In this document: piece by piece, positions 45,086 to 56,284 of the stretch
Layout: every line of letters starts with the position of its first letter
Position numbering within the stretch: position 1 is the first letter of the stretch
From: Engraulis encrasicolus
Taxonomy: Eukaryota; Chordata; Actinopteri; Clupeiformes; Engraulidae
Direction of reading: 5' to 3'
Assembly (NCBI RefSeq): GCF_034702125.1
Contig: NC_085868.1
Span: 23,007,276 to 23,071,275 of the forward strand
DNA length: 64,000 nt
Program-made: the position numbers and the translations under genes
Notes under the pieces: generated by a model
What the model saw: only the letters and a program-made list of their open reading frames with translations
Told to the model about the DNA's origin: nothing
Databases searched by the model: none

Positions 45086-46510
45086 CAGGGGTTGGACAAA
45101 ATAATGGAAACACCAGTCATTTTAGAGTGAGAAGTTTCATGGCTCAAGTGGACCAGCCTGTTGGTCAATCTTCATTAATTGTACACATTGCACCAGTACA
45201 GTGAAGTGTGAAGATTCAATTAGCAGGGTAAGAGCACAGTTTTGTTCAAAATTTTGCAATCCACACAACATTATGGGTGACATGTCAGAGTTCAAAAAGG
45301 AGAAATTCTTGGTGCACGTGTTACTGTTGCATCTTTGACAGAGACAGCAAGTCTTTGTGATGCTTCAAGAGCCACGGTATCCAAGGTAGTAGGCGCATAC
45401 GACTTTGTTGCTGTCGATCAACATTGACGAAGGGTGTGAGCGAGAACTTGTCACGATGTGGGTGTTATTAAATACAGCGCATTTGCAGTCGGCCACAAAT
45501 ATGAACGAGACGATGAGCTCGCACCGGTTTGCTCTACTAAACACACCACGTGTGAGGAGTGGGGGGACAGGCAGTGAGGAGGAGCTGAAGTGGGGACCTG
45601 CGCAAACTTGTGGAGGGGTGTGAGACAAGACTCATATACACACGTGAGTAAGTTGTTGACCAACCAGTTCATGGGCGCGTGACCTCGGAGGCAGTCTGCA
45701 GGCGAGCGTTGAAGGGGATAAGCAACTGCAGAAGTTGCAAGATCTGACTGCAGCCGCATTCATCCCGCGATAATTTGACACCATGTGACATGTCACCTCG
45801 TCAACGCAACATCGACGAAATTTCGAAGTTTGACAGGAAATCTAACCGTCATGCAGCATTTTGATCCAGGGTGCTTTGCTGTCTTCATGCGCATGCATGC
45901 GTTGATGCGAAATCGAATGCACTTAATAAGTGCATTCGATTTCTCATCAACGCATGTTGCGCATGTAGACAGCAATGCACTCTGGATGAAAATACTGCAT
46001 GACGGTTAGATTTCCTGTCAAACTTCGAAATTTCATCGATGTTGCGTTGACGAGGTGACATATCACATGGTGTCAAATTATCGCGGGATGATTGCGGCTG
46101 CAGTCAGATCTTGCAACCTCTGCAGTTGCTTATCCCCTTCAACGCTAGTCTGCGGACTGCCTCCGAGGTCATGCGCCCATTAACTGGTTGTTCAACAACT
46201 CACTCACGTGTGTATATGGGTCTTGTCTCACACCTCTACACAAGTTTGTGCAGGTCCCCACTTCAGCTCCTCCTCACTGTCTGTCCCCCCACTCCTCACA
46301 CGTGGTGTGTTAGTAGAGCAAACCGGTGCGAGCTCATCGTCTCGTTCATATTTGTGGCCGACTGTAAATGCGCTGTATTTAATAACACCCACATCGTGAC
46401 AACAAGTTCTCGCTCACGTGCTTCCGTCAACGTTGGTCGACAGCAACAAAGTCGTATGGGCCTAATGTCTGCATACCACCAAGAAGGATGAACCACATCC
46501 AACGGGAGAA
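45086..46510 (+). mobile_element. Tc1-like transposon 5' fragment, split by a palindrome
   Basis: A TIR-like start CAGGGGTTGGACAAAATAAT, then at 45273 a degenerate transposase start (MGDMSEFKK, a frameshift, GARVTVASLTETASLCDASR, ATVSKVV). The protein resumes after the palindrome at 46465 as MSAYHQEG and a stop. SKVMSAY is the typical text here in Tc1-like proteins, so the palindrome interrupts the gene precisely. The 3' part of the transposon is missing. Confidence 0.82.
45390..46464. repeat. 1.07-kb palindromic (foldback) element
   Basis: Two arms of about 536 bases meet around a single base at 45926 (CACTTA-A-TAAGTG). Ends read TAGGCGCATACGACTTTGTT and inverted AACAAAGTCGTATGGGCCTA. TA on both outer sides matches a TA target duplication within the Tc1 gene (AAGGTAG-TA-ATGTCTGC). 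The arms differ by scattered substitutions and a few indels. No transposase; matching open frames in the two arms are the same DNA read twice. Confidence 0.9.
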
Positions 46511-46658
46511 ACTTTTTGAACACTGTGACGACCCCATGTGCCCCCTCCAGGCTGAAACCTGCCAGTACACGGGCAGTGCTGGAGCTGGTGGTGTTAATTG
46601 GGTTGATTGGTCATAACGAGCACCTGCTGTGCAGACAGATGGAGGCTACAAAAGCCAT

Positions 46659-46780
46659 TAGGCTCGTTCGTGATGACGCAGTAAGATGTTCGCTAGGCAG
46701 TGGTAGAATGCATCAAACTGGCAAAGTGCGCATGCCCACTGCCTAGCAAAAATCTTACTGTGTCGACACGAACGAGCCTG
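46659..46780. mobile_element. inverted-repeat miniature element, family A copy 2
   Basis: TTAGGCTCGTTCGTGATGAC at the left and inverted GTCGACACGAACGAGCCT at the right, sharing ATGCATCAAACTGGCAAAGT and GCGCATGC with copy 1 at 39672-39842. The left arm has lost its inner part. Confidence 0.82.
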
Positions 46781-47744
46781 TTCTCTACCTTCCATCAGTA
46801 GGCACTCTGACCTCACCTCTGTCTTTTATTTCTTTCTCTCCACAAGCTACATACTGATGATTACAATCATTGCATCCACCATTCACTGAAACCCAAACTA
46901 TCCCTAGACACTATTGTATGATTATTGTTGTGTTGGTTTAAATAAATAACCTTGATTTTGACTTTTGTTGTGGTCTCCCTATTGATGTTGCTGCTCTGAA
47001 CGAGCCGGGTCGTAACAACAGGGATCAGTGAAGTGGCACTTTAAGGTCGTTCATGATGGCGTTTTTTCAACCAGGCAGCAAATTTGCTAGGCAGCGAGCA
47101 TGATCACTGTGTCCGCGTGAAGCATCCTGGTTAGAATTTCCGTTCACGACGCAGTTTAAGGGAGTGACCTCTGCGCGGCAGTCGTGTCACATGGCGTTAA
47201 ACCATCGTTTTGTCAAGCAGCCACGCAGTACCACAAGAGCAACTGCTGGGCAGAAGACCTCCTCCATGCCGTCGGTAATCTGCTGTGATTGGCATTCATC
47301 AATCTGACGTGAATTGCAGGTGTAGCCCACATGCTTGTGAGGCAGCTCACTCGCTGCTCCAAGTAGGAAGCAGCGTATTTTATGTCTTGGGAAATCACGT
47401 TAGAAAAAACTGTACAACTTGCCAAGCATTCAACTCCACCTTTATTAGACTAAGCAGATCTCGTGTTGATCAAGCATTTTTATGCTTGGTTGCGACCGTG
47501 CCTTTTGGTAGTTTATTCCAAATGAGATGTAGTCACAAGTCCCAAAGGCAGGCCTGGCTCAAGTGTTGACACAGGCCAGTGTTGGCACAAGGCGGCTGAT
47601 GAAGCAGACAGTGTGTAAATAGTGTACTGGTTATGTTTGATCTCAAATGCTTTTTATTTCTCGTGCTGTGCATGTGAAGGCGGCAAAATAGGCGATAATT
47701 CGCTTGTTTACTTTTCTACTTACTTACTTTGCCTTACTTAGACG
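46781..47744. other. intergenic; possible third, diverged family A copy
   Basis: Around 47045-47160, AAGGTCGTTCATGATGGCG…TTCCGTTCACGACGCAGTTTAAGG looks like a very diverged family A element. No gene recognised. Confidence 0.4.
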
Positions 47745-48260
47745 TCTTTATTGTCCATTAAACTTACATGAAATGGAAAAAATGCTTTGGTGGTGACACA
47801 AAGACACATAAGACAAACACGCATCACAGTCACACAACCAATAACGAATATATATATATACAGTATTTATGTATATTTATGTGTGTGTGTGTGTAGATAA
47901 TAAGATAAAACCTGTGGAATAAAATGAAATCCCCTTACTCTATCCATGTCACTCAGTTAAATATTTAAAAACTATTTAAAATGTAGGCCTACCATATAAC
48001 TGCTAGGAGGAGCACGCAGAGTTTTCTAAGTTGAGTTATGATGCACTGTGTTACATGTGAAATTTAAAATAACCAGAATACTACTGCTAAAAGACTATTG
48101 AGGAGCACATAGGCCTATAGCTTATCTACTCTCTGTAACTATACCAGTTCTTTGTTTCGAATAGCCACAGCTGATGGTACAAATGACAGCTTGTAGCCAT
48201 TCTTCCTTGCCATTGGGATTTTAAGTCGACGTCCAAATAGCAGCATCTGGAAAGGGTGAG
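47745..48260 (-). mobile_element. LINE 3' fragment
   Basis: On the minus strand near 48180-48255 the sequence reads QMLLFGRRLKIPMARKNGYK then LSFVPSA, a C-terminal LINE ORF2 motif. A 3' UTR follows down to a TTATTGTCCATTAAACTTAC-type end. Contains a small (TA)n/(TG)n repeat at 47850-47895. Clade not assigned. Confidence 0.55.
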
Positions 48261-49229
48261 TAGGATCCAGGGAGATGTTTGGGCCTGCGTGTGCAAATGT
48301 GAAAGTTGCTGCTGTTTGTATCCAATGATTGCAGCCTGGTTGTCGCCAGTTTGTTACTTGTCTATTACTCTGAATAGCCTACCCCTCTCCTTGTGACTTC
48401 AAAGCCTGCCTTCTGTCCAAAGTTCAAAGCCTGACTTATGTTTCATAAAGGGAGCTAAACAATGTCAACCTAAGTGTTGAATCAGTTTTGTTTGAGCTGT
48501 CAAGTACATGCCCTTTGATGGAGTGACGGTTGAAACTAAACTGTTGGAGACCTGTATTGGAGGGTGGGTGAAAGTCCTTGAAGGTCCAGGACATTAGCAA
48601 AGAGTGAGAACAGCCATTCTTCAGACTTCCATTTCAAACTGCTTCAAACTTAGGTCTCTGGTGCACCAAATATGTACTCGGACCAAACCCAGTGTTTCGT
48701 AATGGCAGTCAAAGAAATCGAAATAGTTCAGTTGTAAGACATTGGACTTCTTTTTGGGGTCTGACCTGAAGTGTGTTCACATCTAGTCAAAAAGGTATTT
48801 TAGAACTGACATCCGCATAGTCCAGTGGTCCAGCCAGAGAATATCATTAGCTGTTACGATGGCACAGTGCCCATAGTAGCTTCATTATACTGTAAGGAAA
48901 TGGGTAGTAGAATAAGGAAACGGGCATTCAGGGACATTCAGGAGCTTACCTCTAAAAGACAGAGTGCAAAACAGACTGAATGCAAAAAGGTCTGCACATC
49001 CCCCTCCCTCCCCCCCTGCTGATATCTGATTTTCATCTCCAAGGTCTGGCCAATTTGTCTCATGGCCCTTCCCGTTACTGTATTACCACATACTCTGTTC
49101 CTTTCATACATTTGTTTGCAGAAACTGAATACCTATTGAACACAGTCTGATGAAATGTTCTCCTCCTCTCTCTGAAGAAGGAGGAGGCAGCATTATTTGA
49201 ACACAAAAACTCAGACGATATGATGAATT

Positions 49230-49230
<1 letters not shown>
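48261..49230. other. intergenic, nothing recognised
   Basis: No element with defined ends; no supported coding. Confidence 0.45.
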
Positions 49231-49316
<86 letters not shown>

Positions 49317-49325
49317 GTCTCTCTG
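49231..49325. repeat. (TC)n microsatellite
   Basis: Nearly pure TC over about 95 bases. Confidence 0.98.
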
Positions 49326-49343
49326 GTCTAGAATAGCTGCCCC

Positions 49344-49498
49344 CTGGCCCGGCGACAGGGGGACAAAGGGGTATGTTGTCCAGGGCTCAGGGAGATAGGG
49401 CCCCCAGAATTGAGTTGCCATTACATTGTATGTATTGGGTAGGGGGGCCCTTTCAGATGACTTTGTCCTGGGCCCAGCAAAAGCTGTCAGCAACCCTG
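49344..49498. mobile_element. hAT-type miniature relative of the 10136-11494 element
   Basis: CTGGCCCGGCGACAG at the left, inverted CTGTCAGCAACCCTG at the right. The right end shares GCTGGGCCC(A/G)GGACAAA with 10136. Target duplication GCTGCCCC (49336-49343) / GCTGCCTC (49499-49506). Confidence 0.82.
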
Positions 49499-49506
49499 GC
49501 TGCCTC

Positions 49507-50487
49507 CCACCAGCAATCTCATGGCATCACTTCAACAGATCTTGTAGCAGTAGTGCCTCACCTGAATGCACTTGTAGCTTAATCATCTTGCATGTGTACT
49601 GTATGAAGTAGGATCCGGGGCAGATCTTTGCCACCAACCGAGACTAAGCTTGTTTGCACATTATGTTAACAATTAATCTTATTCTGAGTGTTTCATTATA
49701 AATAAATATTTCTTATTCTGAGTGTTCTATGATTGTGTTGAGATGAGTGTGATGAGTGTGTCCTGTTTGAACTTCATTCTGTAAACCCGTTTTACAAGGT
49801 ATTGCTGTATCATTGCTTGTCCCACATCCCCCCGTGTCTCTCTATGCACAATAAATGGGCTAAATCCTTTGAAATCTGGCCAGTCCCTCTTTAAAAAAAA
49901 AAGTGGAGTTTGATATATCAATGTGATGCTTCAGGTCGCTTGTCCATTGTGTATTATTTGGCACTGCTAAAAGGGCTACCTAATACTTTTAAGACGTAGG
50001 CCTATCGGTGTGTCATATACGTAGCCTACACATTACATGATGTTATTATATCATTGTACGGTACCTATATCAATGTAACATTTCAGGTCACTTGTCCATT
50101 ATACAAGTGCTTATACTTGTCCATTGTTTACAAAAAGGCTACCTAATACTTAACCCCTTAGTGCAGAGCCTATGTTATAACATTATTGTCACCAAAATTG
50201 TAATGGCTATCTATGTCTTAATCTGTTCCTAAAGGCTCTCAGTAGGCTACTACTGTCATAGCGATGTTGTTATGATGTAGTTAAGAAGGCCTATTTTCTT
50301 TCGGCAGTGAATAGGCCCGCCGGCGACCCCATCTGCAGTAAGAGGCCACATATCTACTTTCATCATCTTTAAACACAAGACCCACGCGTGTCGGCGCTTG
50401 GGCAGAGATACTGTTGCTAAGAGGAGATAGAACACTCGGCGGCCATATTGGCTACGTGTCGGGGCTTCTAATTCAGATTAGTAAGAC
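49507..50487. other. intergenic, nothing recognised
   Basis: ATCAATGTGATGCTTCAGGTC and similar text near 49918 and 50070 form a weak direct repeat of about 60 bases. No gene. Confidence 0.45.
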
Positions 50488-50535
50488 CAGGGTGCGATTT
50501 GTCGGAAAACCAGAAGGGGGGGATATGTTTGGGCG
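50488..50535 (+). mobile_element. hAT miniature element, left end only
   Basis: CAGGGTGCGATTTGTCGGAA and AACCAGAAGGGGGGGA match the left end of the nested element at 20188. The right end is missing. Confidence 0.7.
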
Positions 50536-50699
50536 TCCTAAAATGAATGATTACACAGAAATGGAACAAAGGAGCGACCCACAACCCATATGGTTGGAAT
50601 CACAATGAAAACTAGTTCACAATGGCTATCTCAGATTGGCCGTATATATGAAAGCAACGCTGTAAATCATAATTTTCTTACTGATGTGTTGAACTGCTC

Positions 50700-52260
50700 A
50701 TGCGCGGAATTTCACGAGACACGTTCTGCGCCGCGGATCAAGTGTCCGCGGACTCTACTAAAAAGTCCTATTTAAATAAGATAATCTACTATGGGAGGTA
50801 TATTGATGATATACTCCTACTGTGGGATGGTTCAGAAGCTGAACTAGTGTCTTTCCATACTTACCTCAATGGCATAAACAAAAACATCAAACTGTCTCTG
50901 GAATATGACAAACAACGTATTAGCTTTCTAGATCTAGAAATATACAAGGATAACGAAGGTCTCTTACATTCCACCATCTATAGAAAGCCTACTTCACGTA
51001 GCCTAACACTATCTTGCATGCAAAAAGCTTCCACCCGAGACATTTAAAGGATAATATACCCTACGGTCAATTCCAGAGACTGAAAAGAATTTGCGACGAA
51101 ACTGACTCTTTTGAGGTTAAGGCTAATGAAATGGAAAACAGATTCATTCAAAGAGGTTACAAAAAGAAAACCATTCAGTGTGCTAAACACAGAGCAAAGA
51201 ACTTAGACAGGCAATCCCTGTTAACAAGTGGGAACTCTAGACACATTTCTGGAAGAATTTTCTTCTCCACAAGGTTAAGCAATGAAGCAAATCACATTAA
51301 AACATAATAAGAAAGAACTTGAATTTATTACAGTTATACACTTCTTTGAATAATGTTTTTCAGGACCCCCCTGTTTTCAGCTTTAAACTGGCTCCTACTT
51401 TAAATGACAAACTTGTCCACAGCTATCTACCACCATCCTCTGGGAACACTTGGCTGTCTAAGAAAAAGGTAGCTTCAAATGTGGTCATTGTAATCATTGC
51501 CCTACTATAGTCAAAAGTAAAACATTTGAAGATGCACATGGACACAGAACACATGATATACGGCATTTTATTAATTGTAAAACAACATTTGTCATTTATA
51601 AACTGGAATGTCCCCTCTGCAATGTTTTTTACATTGGCAGGACCAAACGTAGGTTACAAGATAGTCTCAGAACACAAGTACGCAATTAGAACAAAAAACG
51701 AGAACTATCCAATGGCACGCCATTTTAAAGACCAGCACAACAGTGACCCAGCTATTTTAAGAGCTATAGGTATTGATCATATACCACAAACAATGAGAGG
51801 GGGTGATAGATTAAACAATTAAATCAGCGAGAGAGCTACTGGATTTTTAAATTAAAAGCTACCCAATATCCAGGCTTAAATGATGAGATGGAATACTGCC
51901 ACTTTTTGTAAACACTACTGTTTAAGTATATGTATTTCATGCATGTTTTTTTCTGTTTTGCTGTCCAATACTCTATTATATCTGTAGAGACTGTAGAATG
52001 AGGCCCCCTGCTGCCCACAATTGATATTGTTGTCTTTCTGTTTTTCATGTCACCTTTGTTGAAGAGTGGTTACCCATTGGCTAATTGGTCCCACCCTGCA
52101 CACCTGAGAACACTCATGATGTCTTTTAATTATGTCTCTTTGTCACAGAAGAAACTGCACACTTCCTGACGAAGGCTTCATGCCGAAACGCATCGAAGTA
52201 TTTTAATCATGCTATGCCCAACAAAATAAAGGCATTTTAATTACAAAGAAGATGAGTGCC
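50700..52260 (+). mobile_element. Penelope-like retroelement fragment, degenerate
   Basis: Pieces of one ORF in several frames. 50760-51010 holds the end of the reverse transcriptase with the catalytic YIDD motif (GRYIDDILLLW) and RISFLDLEIYKD. 51014-51303 follows it (HPRHLKDNIPYGQFQRL…FIQRGYKK). 51319-51490 has QDPPVFSFKLAPTLNDKLVH and a Cys-rich linker (FKCGHCNHC in another frame). 51600-51820 has the GIY-YIG endonuclease (FYIGRTKRRLQD; REHK; NYPMARHFKDQH). At least three frameshifts inactivate it. The 3' region has a hammerhead-like core at 52166-52189. Confidence 0.85.
52166..52189 (+). ncRNA. hammerhead-ribozyme-like core of the Penelope-like element
   Basis: CTGACGA, then a GGC/GCC stem (52173-52184 region), then GAAAC: the two conserved strands of the hammerhead core in the right order. 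Such motifs are known from Penelope-like retroelements. The expected U before the cleavage site after a short stem III is not obvious, so activity is doubtful. Confidence 0.45.
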
Positions 52261-54377
52261 TTGGTATTTCTCAAACTTTTTTGAAATCAACCTAGCCTGT
52301 CACCAAAGAGCACCATCTTAAAAAACTAGACAGTTCCAGGAAGCACTCCAACTGGACTTCATTCTGTACCGCGGACTCTGTTGAAAAATCAGAAGTTTAG
52401 TTACCGGATGTGAAACGCACATGTCATCAGCAACCGACCAGCGGAAGCATATTCTGAGGGCATACTGATTAGGTTTGAGATATCGTAAAAGCGCATGCGG
52501 CGAGGCGGCGAGATGATTTGATAAATGACAGTGCAGCTCAGCAAGCAATTGGCTCTTGTTGCCGGACAGGTCGGATATATGCAAGCACGCGCCATATTAG
52601 CGTAGCCAATTTCCCCCGTTCATTCCTATGGGCGCTCTCTGAAGTGATGTATCTCCTGTTAGACGATCTCTGGCGTGGGTCTCTGCTCCCATGTTTTTAA
52701 ACTTAATAGCCATGTTTCAATAAAGGTTTTTTGATATTTTTCCACAAGAAGAGTGCCTTGGACTCCCTTTTTTGACAAGATGCACCTTCAAGATTTTTTC
52801 TCAACAATTCCCTGAGCACTTCGGATTTTCTCTTCACTTGATGACTACTTTCATCATCATTTGATTAATATTCCTGTGCACCATTATAGATTATTATGCC
52901 TCGGTTTTGTTTTATAAAAACCTTCTGGTTGCTTTGTTTCAAGCTGTCTTTGTAGAGCAGTAAAGTGGCTTGTGGTCGATCGGCAGGGTTTTCCGGTCCG
53001 TCTCATGCAAACCCAAATTTTCCATGTGACGTCGAAGCGACAGGCTAATTCCTTAATCGCTCATAGCTCTGTATCGCTCATAGCTCTGTATTGTGTCTGT
53101 GAATGGGAAACACAGTTTAGGTGATGTCCCTCTTTTAGGCACAGCTTGTGTATGTAAATAGTGGTTACAGTCCATATTTCAAAAGGAGCGAGTAAAACTG
53201 GTTTTCAGTGGAAGTAGATCTTTAAATGGAACAGACATGGACATGGAACAGAAAGCAGGAAGTTTAAAAACCAGACACGTTCAGGAACACCTGAGAGACA
53301 GAAATGAATGTCCCACTGGGAAAGCCCCCTTGTAATTGTGACAAATTACACCACAGCACACTGTGTGCACAACACTCAATTGCTTCCATGTATTAACATG
53401 CAAGATGTTGCCAGATGTGTCTGATCAAATCCCACCTAAAAGGTGCTCAAAAACCGCCAAGAGGCACTACATTCGACCAAATTTAAACAAATTGCATTGA
53501 TTTCTATGGGCACAAAACTGCAGAAAAAAAGCCAAATGTACGATTTTTCTCATTTTTGCCCGCAGACGGCAATCCCAAATAAAAAATAAAGCAAAAAAAA
53601 TGAATGATTTACTAAATTGAATAACTTCGGTAACCAAAATAAGCCAAATAGGAATCATTGGAATAATTTTCTTCAGTACAATATTAATATGTATTATGCT
53701 TTCTGTAGTACTTGAATGGGTTTAGGAATGCACAAACTTCATCAAGTTGGTTGTGAAACCGGGTGCTCAGACAAAATAGTGTGGCACGGCTCTTGTCAGG
53801 GGGGCCTTGGCTGGAATCTACCGGGGTATGGGGGGCCTTGGCATGTTTAAGCTTGGGAACCCCTGCACTAGGTATCCCTATCTCACTAAATATCAATATG
53901 AAAATTCTCATTCATCCAGGCCATCTTAGTCAGAAGAATTTCATGAGAAATAACAAGTTCCCTAAAAAAAAAGCTAAAACTGTAGTCGGCTCAAACTCAG
54001 CAAAGAAGTAGTTGCTGTCTTTGGGTGCATGTGACACATCCAACGAAAATCATCACAAGTAGTAGAAACGCCCTCTCTTTACTAAAGAGGTTTAATGCAC
54101 CATGTCCAAAAAACACTGAGGACGGCTTCACACCGACATGCATCTGTGAACCTGGACATGGCGGCTTAAACTTTTGTTAGTAAAGACGATAAGCCCATAA
54201 GCCGATAAGAGAGAGTGGCCTTTTCAATAAAATATTTTTTCCCATCACTATGTAAACGTACAGGGCCGTCTAGTGGAATTGAAAAGTGAGTTGCCAGGGG
54301 CACAGTTATGACGGGAGGATGAAAGCAAGTCTTAGGGAGTTGCACCAAATTCTGGGCCTTGTACTATATACAGTAGG
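52261..54377. other. intergenic, no gene seen
   Basis: A tail GAGTGCCTTGGACTCCC near 52750 resembles 4108. A CTCATAGCTCTGTATCG repeat lies near 53065. A degenerate hAT-like segment (CTCAGACAAAATAGTGTGG … GGGAACCCCTGCACTAGG) spans about 53765-53872. Nothing coding is supported. Confidence 0.5.
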
Positions 54378-54385
54378 CTATATAC

Positions 54386-54803
54386 TAGAGATGTACAGGA
54401 TCCAAGATCCGGTTCCGGATCCGGCAGGATAATTGGGTTTTTCAGACTATCCGGATCCGGCAGGATCTTAAGCAGTGGATCCGGTATCCGGCAGTTACCT
54501 AAAAATCAGGATTTGCTGGCATCTCTGCTATTTACGTAGCCTAGGCTTTTCAGTCAGTCTTTCACAACCCTAATCGCCGCATGGAGTGAAAGCCCTTTGG
54601 AAGCGGCTGTTGAAGGCAGTGTGGCAGTAAGCCAATGAGTCTTAAAAATAGTTTGCACCAACGTAATAAAAAGGGCCCACGTGTGCGAGTTGGCTATGTG
54701 TTTCAACCCTTTCGTAGGATCCGGTATCCGGTTCCGGCAGGATCTTAAGCAGTGGATCCGGTATCCGGCAGGATCCTAAAAATCAGGATCCGGTGCATCT
54801 CTA
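54386..54803. mobile_element. hAT-type miniature element with GGATCCGG repeats
   Basis: TAGAGATGTACAGGATCC at the left, inverted GGATCCGGTGCATCTCTA at the right. Target duplication CTATATAC (54378-54385) / CTACATAC (54804-54811). The interior is full of CCGGATCCGGCAGGAT motifs. Confidence 0.92.
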
Positions 54804-54940
54804 CTACATACAGTATATAATATACAGTATATAAACAAATCTGACTCCCTGTGGGCCCGACTATATGTGGGGCACAGGTCTGATGGCTCAGGGCCAATTC
54901 ACCCCCCTACTTTGAGGCCCCTGGGCAGTGTTATTACCTC

Positions 54941-55212
54941 CGCCAAGGAAGTTATGTTTTCCATCGCATTGGTTTGTCTGTCTGTCAGAAGGGTGAATCA
55001 AATAGTTATAGTTATAGTTATAGTTATGTGATCCAGGTATTGTTTAAAAGATTCTTCACCATTGCGGGATAGGGTGAATTTTGATATTCCAGTTTCTAAC
55101 TCCACAAAAACAAGGCAGGAAGACTAGAAAAAAAGAGGGTGTAACATAGTCAAATGTTCTGTCAAACAGCTTCCTTGGCGGCGGTCTGCACTCTCTGAGT
55201 GCATTTCTAGTT
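54941..55212. mobile_element. CCTCCGCCAAGG dispersed element
   Basis: ACCTCCGCCAAGGAAGTTAT at the left and CTTCCTTGGCGGCGGTCTGC plus CACTCTCTGAGTGCATTTCT at the right. This is a repeat type widespread in fish and other animals. (TAGTTA)n inside at 55007-55027. The class is uncertain. Confidence 0.6.
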
Positions 55213-56135
55213 TCAGTATTATTTGGCTTCGTGTGAAGCGGGGGACATTACACAACATGAAGTGAACAGGAAACTGTTAGATGAGAACAGGAAGCTACTT
55301 CTCATCCTATCTCTGTTATCATGATGTACTATGTTTAAGTGATACACAGATATGTATGCCGTGCAGGCAGGCATTGGGATGTGATGTGCAACTGCTTTGC
55401 AAATGAACTTCGGTTGTAGCCTCTGTTTCACATTGGTTAGACTTGCGAATCAAATTCAACCGGTTGCCTTAAAAACACACAGTAACTCAACTGGACGTTT
55501 GGCGCTGTCTCAATTCAAACTGAGCTCGGCTTGAGGTTTATCAACTCATTTTCTGACTTGAATCACTTGAGGTTTATGTTTCTCTCTTGTCTTAACATGC
55601 ATTTTCAACTCTCGTACAGAACTACTATTATAAGGTTATAACCATATCTCAATCTGTCTCAATAATGTCTCTACAATGTTACTAGTTGAATTTTTCAGCA
55701 AACAGTATAAGTCAGACTCCCAGTGATCTCATCTGCACCAAAGGACTACAGCAACAGGTGGACTTTTATCTGCACGTCCAAACAATGTGAAATGTTACAG
55801 TGCATGGAGACCGCCACAGAGCAGTGAGTCGGATTGTTGGCAATTCCATCATTCAGCACCAAAGGGCTACAGAAACAGGTGGAGCAGCTTCATTCTGGCC
55901 AACCTGAAATATTTTGTGCGACCGCGGCTACGACATCACAGAACAAAATCAGATGCAAAATCAGATGCAGCGGCGGCTGCCTGTTTTGATGGCGTCAGAT
56001 TTGGAACCATTGTCTCTCAGAGACGCTCATTAACATTCCACTCTGAGACTAGCCCATGAGAGGGGAGGATGGGATACATCAGAGCGGGGGCCAGTTGGGG
56101 AGCGAGAGAACAGAGGGATGAGATCCGAATGAGCA

Positions 56136-56138
<3 letters not shown>
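55213..56138. other. intergenic, nothing recognised
   Basis: A CACCAAAGG-CTACAG-AACAGGTGGA direct repeat (near 55736 and 55857) is the only structure noticed. Confidence 0.45.
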
Positions 56139-56139
<1 letters not shown>

Positions 56140-56176
<37 letters not shown>

Positions 56177-56243
56177 GGAGAGAGAGAGAGAGAGAGCGGG
56201 AGAGAGAGAGAGAGAGAGAGAGAGCGGGAGAGAGAGAGAGAGA

Positions 56244-56277
<34 letters not shown>
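56140..56277. repeat. (GA)n microsatellite, 3' flank of the LINE
   Basis: Pure GA with occasional GCGG breaks. On the minus strand it is (TC)n and follows the LINE's AATAAAGGACTTGTTAAA end directly. Confidence 0.97.

Positions 56278-56284
<7 letters not shown>

Noticed and set aside
45365..46491. Matching open frames in both palindrome arms (CELIVSFIFVADCKCAVFNN)
   Set aside because: They are the same sequence read twice through the inverted repeat, with no homology and broken in one arm.
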